From Planctomycetota bacterium (GTDB lineage: Bacteria; Planctomycetota; Planctomycetia; Pirellulales; Pirellulaceae): DNA of 19,068 bases. The notes under the pieces are model-generated. The model saw nothing but the letters and a program-made list of their open reading frames with translations. It searched no databases and was not told the origin of the DNA. Made by a program: the position numbers and the translations under genes. Location of the stretch: NCBI GenBank assembly GCA_023430365.1, contig JAEZAS010000307.1, positions 1 through 19,068 on the forward strand, read 5' to 3'. Positions 9,019 through 19,068 of the stretch are shown one piece after another; positions within the stretch are counted from its first letter, which is position 1, and each line of letters starts with the position of its first letter.

Positions 9019-9102
9019 AATGCGGAATTCGGAATACGGAATGCGGAATGGAGGAAGTGGGATGCGTGTTAATTCCGCATTCCCTATTCCGAATTCCGCA
9101 TT
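9019..9102. repeat. Long inverted repeat between nuoB and sufC, 31-bp arms
   Basis: The left arm (9019-9049) and right arm (9072-9102) are reverse complements at 30 of 31 positions, separated by 22 bases. Each arm is built from repeats of the GCGGAAT/ATTCCGC word. The right arm ends 5 bases before the nuoB stop codon region begins. In a nuoB-sufC message it would form a very stable stem. No T tract follows, so it is not a standard intrinsic terminator. Confidence 0.9.
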
Positions 9103-9107
9103 CGCCT

Positions 9108-9740
9108 CTACGGTGCGATTTTCTGGTGATCCGTCACCGCGGGATTTTCTACGGGCGGCTGAACCCAGCCGGAGTGGTGCGGGATCGGCAATTCGTCCTC
9201 GACCTTCTCGCCAAGCTTGCCGAACGGGCCGCTCTTCTTGCCGATCTTGTGACCGCGAATCTTGTCTTGGATACGCATCAGGCCTTCGAGCAGCGCTTCG
9301 GGGCGCGGCGGACAGCCAGGCACGTACACGTCGACCGGCACCACCAGGTCGACCCCCTTCACCACGTGGTAGCCATACTTGAAGTACGGCCCGCCACCGA
9401 CGGTGCAGGCGCCCATCGCGATGACGAACTTAGGATCGGGCATCATGTTGTAAAGCCGACGCACCCGGCTGGCCATTTTGTAGGTCACCGTGCCGGCGAC
9501 GATCATCAGGTCGGCCTGCCGCGGCGTGGCCCGGAAGGCGCCGGCGCCGAAGCGGTCCATGTCGTAGCGGCTCGCTCCGGCGGCCATCATCTCGATCGCA
9601 CAGCAAGCCAGGCCGAAGGTCATCGGCCAGATGCTCGACTGCCGGGCCCAGTTGATCGCCTGCTCGACGGTCGTTGTGAACACATTTTCTTCGACCCGGG
9701 CTTCGATCCACGGCTGAGTCAGCGTCGTCGGTTGAATCAT
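9108..9740 (-). CDS. nuoB: NADH-quinone oxidoreductase subunit B (NuoB), isolated copy
   Basis: NuoB is the complex I peripheral-arm subunit that holds the terminal [4Fe-4S] cluster N2, which passes electrons to quinone. The 210-residue protein has all four N2 ligands: the tandem pair C46-C47 in TFGLACCAIEMM, C112 in MGACTVGGG, and C143 in VPGCPPRPEALLEGL. The run VDVYVPGCPPRPEALL is diagnostic of NuoB. The ATG at 9740 has a GGTGGAG ribosome binding site seven bases upstream. No other nuo gene is in the window; instead it stands between the sufR-like gene (106 nt upstream) and sufC (121 nt downstream). A dispersed complex I gene or a second copy are both possible. A hydrogenase small-subunit relative is less likely given the close match to NuoB motifs. 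Confidence 0.93.
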   Translation of the reverse strand: MIQPTTLTQPWIEARVEENVFTTTVEQAINWARQSSIWPMTFGLACCAIEMMAAGASRYDMDRFGAGAFRATPRQADLMIVAGTVTYKMASRVRRLYNMMPDPKFVIAMGACTVGGGPYFKYGYHVVKGVDLVVPVDVYVPGCPPRPEALLEGLMRIQDKIRGHKIGKKSGPFGKLGEKVEDELPIPHHSGWVQPPVENPAVTDHQKIAP

Positions 9741-9846
9741 CGATTCGCTCCACCCGTCTGAAGATCAGGCAATTCCCTGCATGAAACCTACAAACCGGCC
9801 AGAATACGTCATTCAAACCCTAGCGAACAGTGCCGCGGACCACTCA

Positions 9847-10470
9847 TCAATGAACCGCAGGCTCGAAAGTACAACAACGGTCGCCGTCCAACCGGCAGGT
9901 TGCCAGGTGCAGGCCCGTTCCCACGAGTTCCGAGAACAGCAACCGCTCCATGGCACACACGGTCCGATCCTGCTCGGCCAATTCCGGGTAGGGACAAGCG
10001 TGTGCGTGAAGGGTCGGCAGGTGGTGAGGCGCAGCCGACTCAACCTCGAAGGGAATCTGCCGCTCGCGGAACAGCGCGGCTAAAGCCTGCATCCGCTGCT
10101 CAACGCTCTCTCCCACTACCTCGCCCGTGTACGATTCGGCCAACCGGCGACTGAGTCGCTGCAGCAGGCCACGGCGGACTTCGGGATCCTTGATCTCCCG
10201 GATTTCCTGCCACAAGACCATTGCCAGGTCGGCAAAGTTGTTGCCGCTGCGCCGACGACCTTTATCGGTCAGCGCGTAGCGATGGACCGGCCGTCCCCGT
10301 CCGCCGCGATGCGTCGCGCGCTCGATATCGCCCGCCGCCAGCAAACGCGTCAGCCGCTGTCGGACGGCTGTTGCCGTAACCCGCATGCTGATCGCTAGTT
10401 CGGCCACGCTCAACGGTCCCCGCTTTCGCAGCAGGTCGACCAGAGCGAGGTCAGACGTTTCGGTTTCCAT
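9847..10470 (-). CDS. sufR: SufR-like iron-sulfur sensing transcriptional repressor
   Basis: This is predicted to repress the suf genes, sensing cluster status through a bound Fe-S cluster. From the ATG at 10470 it has 207 residues. Residues 6-75 form a winged helix-turn-helix (DLLRKRGPLSVAELA, TATAVRQRLTRLL, GRGRPVHRYALTDKG). The C-terminal half carries the SufR-type cysteine pattern: C159 in HACPYPELAE, C172 in RTVCAMERLLF, and C199/C200 in LDGDRCCTF; C192 is additional. A frame can be extended to a TTG at 10482, but the ATG with AGGG about 12 bases upstream is the better start. A promoter and an inverted repeat lie directly upstream, consistent with autoregulation. It is first in the suf-nuoB gene string. 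The exact cluster ligands are inferred from family pattern. Confidence 0.88.
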   Translation of the reverse strand: METETSDLALVDLLRKRGPLSVAELAISMRVTATAVRQRLTRLLAAGDIERATHRGGRGRPVHRYALTDKGRRRSGNNFADLAMVLWQEIREIKDPEVRRGLLQRLSRRLAESYTGEVVGESVEQRMQALAALFRERQIPFEVESAAPHHLPTLHAHACPYPELAEQDRTVCAMERLLFSELVGTGLHLATCRLDGDRCCTFEPAVH

Positions 10471-10488
10471 AAATCGCCGCAACCCTTT

Positions 10489-10507
10489 GCCAAGTTAGTA
10501 GCTTGGC
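10489..10507. promoter_or_regulatory. Candidate SufR operator, GCCAAG-N7-CTTGGC
   Basis: The perfect 6-bp inverted repeat GCCAAG / CTTGGC has a 7-nt spacer. An overlapping 8-bp palindrome TTGGCCAA lies at 10503-10510. It lies between the predicted -10 box and the sufR start codon, close to the expected transcription start, where a bound dimer would block initiation. I do not see the same motif before nuoB or sufC. Confidence 0.55.
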
Positions 10508-10515
10508 CAATGGTT

Positions 10516-10543
10516 ATGATAGGGGTTGAGGCAATTTTGACAA
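10516..10543 (-). promoter_or_regulatory. Predicted sigma70-type promoter for sufR
   Basis: On the minus strand the -35 is TTGTCA (10538-10543) and the -10 is TATCAT (10516-10521), each 5 of 6 to consensus, with a 16-nt spacer. The likely transcription start is near 10508-10510, at the edge of the inverted repeat. An intrinsic terminator of the upstream unit sits just before the -35, as expected for an independent promoter. Confidence 0.55.
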
Positions 10544-10554
10544 GGATGTATGCG

Positions 10555-10581
10555 AAAAAAGCGAAAGGCCGCACCCCTCGC
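10555..10581 (-). terminator. Intrinsic terminator after the transporter small-subunit gene
   Basis: Read on the minus strand: stem GCGAGGGG, loop tgcgg, CCTTTCGC (8 pairs including two G-T), followed directly by six T. It lies about 43 bases after the stop of the 54-residue gene and before the sufR promoter, so it separates the transporter unit from the suf locus. Confidence 0.7.
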
Positions 10582-10623
10582 CACAAGTCCTTAGTGGGCC
10601 GAGGAAAACTGACGCCGCCCCCC

Positions 10624-10788
10624 CTAGTCCGGGTCCCGCGTATCTTGGGTGTCGATTTCCAGCGGCGCGACGTTCACATCCTCGACCTCCACGGCCGGCA
10701 ACGTGAGCACCTTGAAAAAGCAGTAGCTGACCAGCCCAAGGACGGAGCCGACCGAAACAATCATCATTGCCCAACCAAATGGCGTCAT
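10624..10788 (-). CDS. Small single-helix membrane protein, probable small subunit of the NSS transporter
   Basis: This 54-residue gene runs from an ATG at 10788 to a TAG at 10624. It starts 17 nt after the transporter stop codon and has GGAG eight bases upstream of its ATG, a clear translational signal. Residues 3-28 form one hydrophobic helix (FGWAMMIVSVGSVLGLVSYCFF). The C-terminal half is acidic (EVEDVNVAPLEIDTQDTRD). A small membrane protein after an NSS transporter gene matches the layout of MetP/MetS in Corynebacterium, where the small partner is needed for uptake. The match here is by size, topology and position only; I do not claim sequence homology. Confidence 0.8.
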   Translation of the reverse strand: MTPFGWAMMIVSVGSVLGLVSYCFFKVLTLPAVEVEDVNVAPLEIDTQDTRDPD

Positions 10789-10805
10789 GACAGAACTCCG
10801 TGCGG

Positions 10806-12434
<1,629 letters not shown>

Positions 12435-12570
12435 GTTCGCGCACTCCTAGCCTGTCGGTCGAGAGAGCCAAGAAACCATTCGCCAGCCGCTGTGGCTGCC
12501 CAATATAAGCAGGCGCAAGCAGTGCTGCCACTGCGATTTGGGAGAGGCGAGACGCAGAGAGCTGATGTAG

Positions 12571-12592
12571 CCGGAGCGTAAGCACGCTCCGG
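12571..12592. repeat. CCGGAGCGT palindrome between dus and transporter genes
   Basis: CCGGAGCGT, loop aagc, ACGCTCCGG, a perfect 9-bp stem. It starts 18 bases after the dihydrouridine synthase stop on the minus strand. It could mark the end of that transcript, leaving the transporter its own promoter, though no T tract is seen. Confidence 0.7.
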
Positions 12593-12610
12593 AGAAGTGC
12601 GAGTGCGACT

Positions 12611-13747
12611 TTATTCGCCTGTTGAGATCAACCGGCTCTTCCCCGGCGGCTGTTGGCCTCCGGCTATCGGCTCGTCGGTCGGAAAATACTTCTCGACGAT
12701 CTCGAGGAACTGGTCCCGCGTCGAAGCATTGACCACATGCGTGCGGAAGGCTCGCGCCCCAGGCCGACCGACGGCGTAGTTGCAGGCAAACTTGCGCATC
12801 AGCAGCGTCCCCTTCGCCTCGCCGAAGCGTTCGACCACCAACCGGTAATGCCGCAGCATGCACTGCCGCTGGTCCTCCGCGGTTGGATCGGCCGGAATTG
12901 GTTCGCCCCGCAGCGCGGCCGCCGCCTGCTGAAAGAGCCACGGCTTGCCCAGGCAAGCGCGAGCGATCATCACTCCGTCGACGTTGTAGCGGCGGAACGC
13001 TTCGACCACCTTTTCGGCTGAATCGAGATCGCCGTTGCCGATCAGCGGGATATGTTTCAGGTGCGGCTTGATCTCGGCGATGCGATCCCAGTCGGCGGAG
13101 CCTTTAAAGAAGTCAGCCGCCGTTCGGCCGTGCACCGTCAGCGCCGCCGCTCCCGCCGATTCGACGACCTTGGCGACTTCGATGGCGTTGATCGCTGCCC
13201 GGCTGCAGCCGAGACGGATCTTGGCCGTCACAGGCGTCGGCGCGCAGGCTTTGACGACTTTCTCGATGATCGCCCCGATCTGTTCGGGATAGCGCAGCAG
13301 GTACGAGCCGCTGTGGGCTTTTTCGGTCACGTCCTTCACCGGACAACCGAAGTTGATGTCGACGACGCTGACCTGATACTCGTTGGCGAGGCGTTCCCCG
13401 ACCTTGGCCAGCGTCTCTGGATCGTTATCCCACATCTGCACAGCCAGCGGCCGAGCCTCTTCCTTCACGCCCCAGAGGCGATCGGGGTGCTCGGCCTCGT
13501 TCTGATCCATCCAGACAAAACCGCGGGCCGACACCATTTCGGTCGCCTGCAAGCCGCTGCCACCGAACTCGCGCACGATCTGGCGGAAGGCAAAATTGGT
13601 GTATCCCGCCATCGGCGCTTGCAGGATCGGCGGATCGACCTTGATGTTGCCAATGTAGAGCGGCTTCACCTGCGGCAGCGGGCGCGAGGTCGTAGCTGCA
13701 GGCGTTTCAGCGGCCGGGGCATCGAACTTTTCAACCGTCGTACTCAT
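12611..13747 (-). CDS. dus: tRNA-dihydrouridine synthase (DusB-like)
   Basis: This FMN enzyme reduces specific uridines in tRNA to dihydrouridine using NADPH. The 378-residue protein has the TIM-barrel signatures APMAGYTNFAFR (44-55), the catalytic cysteine C135 in INFGCPVKDV, KAHSGSYLLRYP (a variant of the GAGSALL motif), the FMN-contacting K175 in AKIRLG, LTVHGRTA (203-210), IGNGD (236-240) and GVMIARACLGKPWLF (258-272). The C-terminal helical domain includes RKFACNYAVGRPG. It is longer than typical DusB (about 320) because of an Ala/Thr/Pro-rich N-terminal extension of about 27 residues and a polar C-terminal tail. The ATG at 13747 has no strong ribosome binding site. The gene diverges from the cyclo-ligase gene. 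Confidence 0.93.
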   Translation of the reverse strand: MSTTVEKFDAPAAETPAATTSRPLPQVKPLYIGNIKVDPPILQAPMAGYTNFAFRQIVREFGGSGLQATEMVSARGFVWMDQNEAEHPDRLWGVKEEARPLAVQMWDNDPETLAKVGERLANEYQVSVVDINFGCPVKDVTEKAHSGSYLLRYPEQIGAIIEKVVKACAPTPVTAKIRLGCSRAAINAIEVAKVVESAGAAALTVHGRTAADFFKGSADWDRIAEIKPHLKHIPLIGNGDLDSAEKVVEAFRRYNVDGVMIARACLGKPWLFQQAAAALRGEPIPADPTAEDQRQCMLRHYRLVVERFGEAKGTLLMRKFACNYAVGRPGARAFRTHVVNASTRDQFLEIVEKYFPTDEPIAGGQQPPGKSRLISTGE

Positions 13748-13778
13748 ACTGGCAGTTTATCCCGCAGACCGCCCCAAA

Positions 13779-13874
13779 CGTAGGGCAGGCTTCCGACCTG
13801 CCGATGTGAGAATAGGGCCCAATTAACGAACTGACCTTTCTTTTTTGACGGGCAGGCTGGAAGCCTACCCTACG
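13779..13874. repeat. Inverted repeat pair with 24-bp arms between dus and the cyclo-ligase
   Basis: The arms at 13779-13802 and 13851-13874 are reverse complements at 21 of 24 positions around a 48-nt AT-richer spacer. Each arm contains its own smaller dyad (GGCAGG and CCTGCC). The structure fills most of the divergent gap, so both promoters must lie in or beside it. Confidence 0.8.
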
Positions 13875-13891
13875 AGTGTTCCCGCCTTTCC

Positions 13892-14488
13892 ATGTCTCCA
13901 CTCCCCGCAGCCGAAGCGCAAGCCCTCAAGCAGCAGATCCGGAAGGCCGCCCAGGCTCGCCGGGCGCTACTGACCGATCGCCCCGGGCGCAGCCGCGAGA
14001 TTACCGCTCGTCTTTTCGCTCTGCCCGAATTTCAGGCGGCCCGCTCCCTCGCCTTTTACGTTTCGATCCGTAACGAGGTGGACACCCGCCCTGCCCTGCT
14101 GGCCGCTTTGGCAATGGGAAAGACGATTGCAGTGCCTTACTGCCAAGACAATCGACTGCATCTGGTTCGGATCGAACAGGAGTCGGAGCTAGAGACGGGG
14201 ACCTATCAGATCCCCGAACCGGCGGCCGACCTTCGTCACCGGCCGGAGCGGAGCGTGGAACCAGCCGAACTGGATTTGGTGCTCGTCCCGGGCGTGGCCT
14301 TTGATCGTCAGGGAAACCGGCTGGGTCATGGCGCCGGTTACTACGACCGGCTGCTCGCCGATGTCCGTTCGCCAGCCCTGCTTGTCGCACTCGCCTTCGA
14401 TTGCCAGATCGTCGATTCGGTCCCGACCGAACCTCACGACGTTCGGATGCACCGCATTGTCACGGAGTCGACGCTCCACGTTCCCTAG
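13892..14488 (+). CDS. 5-formyltetrahydrofolate cyclo-ligase
   Basis: This enzyme (YgfA/MTHFS family) converts 5-formyltetrahydrofolate to 5,10-methenyltetrahydrofolate with ATP, returning the storage form to the one-carbon pool. The 198-residue protein has normal family length. Motifs are the basic N-terminal helix LKQQIRKAAQARR (12-24), SIRNEVDTRPAL (58-69), and the nucleotide and folate site LVPGVAFDRQGNRLGHGAGYYDRLL (131-155, split here as LVPGVAFDRQGN and RLGHGAGYYDRLL). The end reads DVRMHRIVTES, as expected. The ATG at 13892 is used; no strong ribosome binding site is visible. It converges with the phosphatase gene after a 64-nt gap. Confidence 0.93.
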   Translation: MSPLPAAEAQALKQQIRKAAQARRALLTDRPGRSREITARLFALPEFQAARSLAFYVSIRNEVDTRPALLAALAMGKTIAVPYCQDNRLHLVRIEQESELETGTYQIPEPAADLRHRPERSVEPAELDLVLVPGVAFDRQGNRLGHGAGYYDRLLADVRSPALLVALAFDCQIVDSVPTEPHDVRMHRIVTESTLHVP

Positions 14489-14552
14489 CAAAACGTTCAC
14501 TTCGTCCGGCGCAGGCCCACGGAACGGCGCAGTACCAATAAAGACGCCGCAA

Positions 14553-15224
14553 CTATTCGGGCGTCTCGAGCGAGGCCCACGTCTCTCCCGCTGGTGTCGC
14601 TTGCCAGAGTTGGAGCGTGGCAAGCTCCATCGCCGACAGGCAGCCGTCGCCATAGCAGCAGGTATCGAGGCAAATCAAATGCGGCGTCTCGAGCACTCGC
14701 CGACCGCCTTGTGGAGTGTGACCGACGACCGCAACCTTCCCCGACCGGTGCGGCTTCGGCATTCGGTGGCGAATGTGAGTCCAAAGCAGGAGTTCGTCGC
14801 TCTGCTGGTCGAGCGGCAGTTCGGCATCGTAGTTGGCGTGGACGAAGAGATGCGAATCGGTCTCATAGAACCGCCGGCAGCGGGTAAAGAACCGCAGATG
14901 CTCGCGCGGGATGTCCGACAGATCCCCGCCGTAGCTCGCCAGCGTCGCTTCGCCGCCGCATTCACGCCACAAAGTGGCCGCCCGCTCATTGCCGAGAGCC
15001 TGCAGCAACATCACTTCGTGGTTGCCCAGCAGCGGAACCAATTTGCAGCGTCGGTCGAGCTCCACCAGCCGATCCAGTACGCCGCGACTATCCGGCCCCC
15101 GATCGATATAGTCCCCCAGCGTCACGATCAGATCGTCCGGGCGAGGATCGATCGCCTCGAGCAGCGCGTCCAGTGCCGCGACACATCCATGAATGTCCCC
15201 AATTGCAATCGTCCGTCCCGTCAT
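14553..15224 (-). CDS. Metallophosphatase, PPP (serine/threonine phosphatase) type
   Basis: This is a 223-residue phosphoesterase of the PPP superfamily with two catalytic metal ions. From the ATG at 15224 the ligand motifs are GDIHG (9-13), GDYIDRG (37-43), GNHE (67-70), FVHA (H129) and GHTP (168-171), all intact. The size and compact fold resemble bacterial PrpA/PrpE-like protein phosphatases and symmetric diadenosine tetraphosphatases (ApaH), and motifs alone do not separate these. The frame extends upstream to an ATG at 15248 and a TTG at 15281, but the start at 15224 places GDIHG close to the N-terminus as is normal and has AAAGGGG upstream. It is probably cytoplasmic. The gene diverges from the peptidase gene after about 120 nt. 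Confidence 0.88.
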   Translation of the reverse strand: MTGRTIAIGDIHGCVAALDALLEAIDPRPDDLIVTLGDYIDRGPDSRGVLDRLVELDRRCKLVPLLGNHEVMLLQALGNERAATLWRECGGEATLASYGGDLSDIPREHLRFFTRCRRFYETDSHLFVHANYDAELPLDQQSDELLLWTHIRHRMPKPHRSGKVAVVGHTPQGGRRVLETPHLICLDTCCYGDGCLSAMELATLQLWQATPAGETWASLETPE

Positions 15225-15344
15225 TTCCCAAATGCCCCTTTGCCGCATTGTAGCGGACGCCCCTGTCAACCCGCTGGTCAACCGCAGCGGACTGGATTAC
15301 GTTAACTCCCCGCCCTGGGGTCGACGGTTAGAAGGAGCACCGGC

Positions 15345-16451
15345 ATGAGCGATTTGGACATTAACGTAAGTGCTTGTCGCGGAAGACAAAAGCGGCTGCT
15401 CGACGAAATGCGGCGGCTGCAGCTCGACCTGGTGATTGTGACCCAGATCGAACACGTCCAATACCTCGCCGGGCCACGCTTCGGCTGGGTGATGTCTCCG
15501 GCCGCGGCTCTGAGCAGCGACGGCAAGTTGACGCTCGTCGCTCCCAACAAGGAGCCCGACGTCGCCGCGGCCGACGAAGTGGTCACCTACGAGGCCCAGT
15601 GGCACTCGACCTTGCGCAACGACCAGCGCAAGGCCTCGTCCGAGGCGCTGCTGAAGACGTTTGCCGGCAAAGCGGCGCCGAAGCGCGTCGGTGTCGAGTT
15701 TTCCACATTTGGCCTGCACCTGGCCGCGGTACCGGGAGAACGCGTCGACATCGAGCCGACGCTCTACCGTCTGCGGCGTCGCAAGGACGCCGATGAACTG
15801 GCCCGCCTGCGGAAGGCGATTGCCGGCACGGGCGTCATGTATCAGGTTGCTCGCGAGATCATCGAGCCGGGCGTCACGGAACTGACGGTCTTCAACCACC
15901 TGCAAGCGGCCGCCGTGAACGAGTTCGGCGAGATGCTGACCGGCACCGGCAACGATTATGCCTGCGGCGAAATGGGTGGCCCGCCGCGCAACCAGCGCAA
16001 AGCCCAGGACGGCGAACTCTACATCCTCGACCTCGGCCCCGCCTTCCGCGGATACTTTGCCGACAACTCACGGGCGTTTGCGGTCAATCGCAAACCGACC
16101 GACGAACAGCTCGCCGCGTGGTCGCAGATCATGAAAGTGTTCGACCATATTCAAAAGACGGTGAAGCCGGGCAAGAGTTGCAAGGAGTTGTTCCAGGAAG
16201 CGCAGGCCATCCTCGATCAATCGCCGCACGGCAAGTTCCCGCACCACCTGGGGCACGGCATCGGTTTGTTCCCGCACGAAGGGCCTCACCTGAATCCGAA
16301 CTGGGACGACGTCTTCGAAGTCGGCGACGTGTTCACGGCCGAACCCGGTCTGTACGCCCCGGAGCTGCGAGCTGGAATGCGAATCGAGAACGACTACCTC
16401 GTGACCGAGACCGGAGTGGAACTACTAAGCGACTTCCCGCTGGAACTGTAG
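15345..16451 (+). CDS. Xaa-Pro peptidase, M24B family
   Basis: This is a cytoplasmic dimetal aminopeptidase or dipeptidase that acts on peptides with proline in the second position. The 368-residue protein has an N-terminal creatinase-like domain (about 10-145) and a C-terminal pita-bread catalytic domain (about 150-368). The five metal ligands are visible: D229 in YILDLG, D240 in YFADNSRAF, H304 in HHLGHGIGL, E333 in TAEPGLY and E348 in RIENDYLV. A GGAG ribosome binding site lies eight bases before the ATG. At this length it fits short bacterial Xaa-Pro peptidases rather than longer eukaryotic forms. Whether it prefers dipeptides or longer peptides cannot be told. Confidence 0.92.
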   Translation: MSDLDINVSACRGRQKRLLDEMRRLQLDLVIVTQIEHVQYLAGPRFGWVMSPAAALSSDGKLTLVAPNKEPDVAAADEVVTYEAQWHSTLRNDQRKASSEALLKTFAGKAAPKRVGVEFSTFGLHLAAVPGERVDIEPTLYRLRRRKDADELARLRKAIAGTGVMYQVAREIIEPGVTELTVFNHLQAAAVNEFGEMLTGTGNDYACGEMGGPPRNQRKAQDGELYILDLGPAFRGYFADNSRAFAVNRKPTDEQLAAWSQIMKVFDHIQKTVKPGKSCKELFQEAQAILDQSPHGKFPHHLGHGIGLFPHEGPHLNPNWDDVFEVGDVFTAEPGLYAPELRAGMRIENDYLVTETGVELLSDFPLEL

Positions 16452-16488
16452 CCCCTTCCCTCAGGCGATGCTTCAGCAAGGTAAATAG

Positions 16489-16510
16489 CCGGAGGTAAAC
16501 CTGCCTCCGG
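16489..16510. repeat. CCGGAGG palindrome, first part of composite repeat copy 2
   Basis: CCGGAGGTA, loop aacc, TGCCTCCGG. It differs at one base from the unit at 4201-4222. It lies 37 bases after the peptidase stop and about 85 bases before the GGACGC hairpin of the same composite. Confidence 0.75.
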
Positions 16511-16595
16511 GACCGCCCCGCGAGCGAACTTCGCCCCAAGCCGCTCGTTCCGCGTCCAGTGTCGTCGCCCGATCGCTCCCCTAGCTTGAAACAGA

Positions 16596-16648
16596 GGACG
16601 CAGAGCGTCCAGACTTGCGTTCCGACGCGGAGTGTCGGAACGAGAGGT
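16596..16648. repeat. Composite palindromic repeat, right part, copy 2, touching the helicase ribosome binding site
   Basis: A hairpin GGACGC, aga, GCGTCC (16596-16610) is followed by CGTTCCGAC, loop gcggagt, GTCGGAACG (16618-16642), a perfect 9-bp stem. The last base of that stem is the first base of GAGAGG (16642-16647), the ribosome binding site of the helicase, six bases before its ATG. Confidence 0.75.
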
Positions 16649-16653
16649 ATGCC

Positions 16654-18708
<2,055 letters not shown>

Positions 18709-19068
18709 ACGCCGCGGTCAGAAAGGCCAGCACAAGCACGGCGTTCACGAGACGATCCAGGTCGAAATCCCGAGACTGCGGCAGCAAGGAAACCGACACA
18801 AAGAAGGCCGCGCCCAGCACCACTGGTGGTCCGATCATTCCGAGCAGCGTTCCATCGACAACCCGACGTTCGGTAGCGCCACTGCTGCGTCGTAGTTCAC
18901 GACGATGCGTACGCAGTAGATTGCCGGCGGCCCGCAGCGCGGGGCGACGCACACGCAGCACACCGGCGACGCGATCGACTTCGGCGTCAATCGCATGCCG
19001 CTCGAGGAGCACTGCGAATCGGTCAAGTTGCCAGCCATCGCTCCGGCTGGCGGCGACCACCCACGTGT

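Noticed and set aside
12510..12540. A possible sigma54 promoter (TGGCA..TTGC) upstream of the transporter gene on the minus strand
   Set aside because: The distance between the GG and GC elements is 11 bases where 10 is required, and the flanking consensus is poor.
13748..13891. A 6S RNA gene, often found beside the cyclo-ligase gene in other bacteria
   Set aside because: The gap is only 144 nt and is filled by an inverted repeat pair with none of the expected long bulged hairpin.

Overview
The window is high-GC, gene-dense bacterial chromosome, most likely from a planctomycete (Pirellulales-like). This rests on the housekeeping gene set and on the many short intergenic palindromes built on cores such as CCGGAGGC..GCCTCCGG, GGCACAC..GTGTGCC, GCGTTCC..GGAACG and ATTCCGCATTCC, a style I associate with planctomycete genomes. 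There is no 16S gene or other direct taxonomic marker. I see no phage, transposase, CRISPR array, tRNA or rRNA. The content is mainly housekeeping genes with a few unusual arrangements.

Layout. (1) 1-1804, minus: N-terminal 601 residues of a multidomain PAS/GAF sensor protein that runs off the left edge. (2) 2102-4131, plus: a two-gene ABC-2 type exporter (ATPase, then permease). (3) 4342-10470, minus: the core of the window, an iron-sulfur assembly locus. In transcription order it reads sufR-like repressor, nuoB, sufC, sufB, sufD, and a gene fusing a Rieske ferredoxin to a MIP18/DUF59 (SufT-type) domain. A promoter with an overlapping inverted repeat lies just before sufR, and an intrinsic terminator isolates it from the unit upstream. 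(4) 10624-12434, minus: an NSS-family sodium-coupled transporter followed 17 nt later by an unlisted 54-residue single-helix protein, probably its small subunit. (5) 12611-13747, minus: tRNA-dihydrouridine synthase. (6) 13892-14488, plus: 5-formyltetrahydrofolate cyclo-ligase. (7) 14553-15224, minus: a PPP-type metallophosphatase. (8) 15345-16451, plus: an M24B Xaa-Pro peptidase. (9) 16654-18708, plus: a Rep/PcrA/UvrD helicase. (10) 18599-19068, minus: the C-terminal part of an unrecognised two-helix membrane protein whose 3' end overlaps the helicase gene by 110 nt.

How the genes work together. SufB, SufC and SufD form the scaffold that builds Fe-S clusters. The SufR-like protein carries the cysteine pattern of a cluster-sensing repressor. 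The Rieske-SufT fusion joins a possible electron-transfer or cluster-bearing domain to a maturation-factor domain. NuoB is itself a [4Fe-4S] protein of respiratory complex I. No cysteine desulfurase (SufS) or SufU/SufE is present, so the sulfur donor must be encoded elsewhere. Three of the four intercistronic gaps from nuoB to the fusion gene carry strong hairpins; the fourth, between sufD and the fusion gene, is only about 20 nt.

The best candidates for something new are the embedded nuoB, the Rieske-SufT fusion, the intercistronic hairpins, and a composite palindromic repeat present twice in the same order and orientation (4201-4326 and 16489-16648). The second copy ends in the helicase ribosome binding site.
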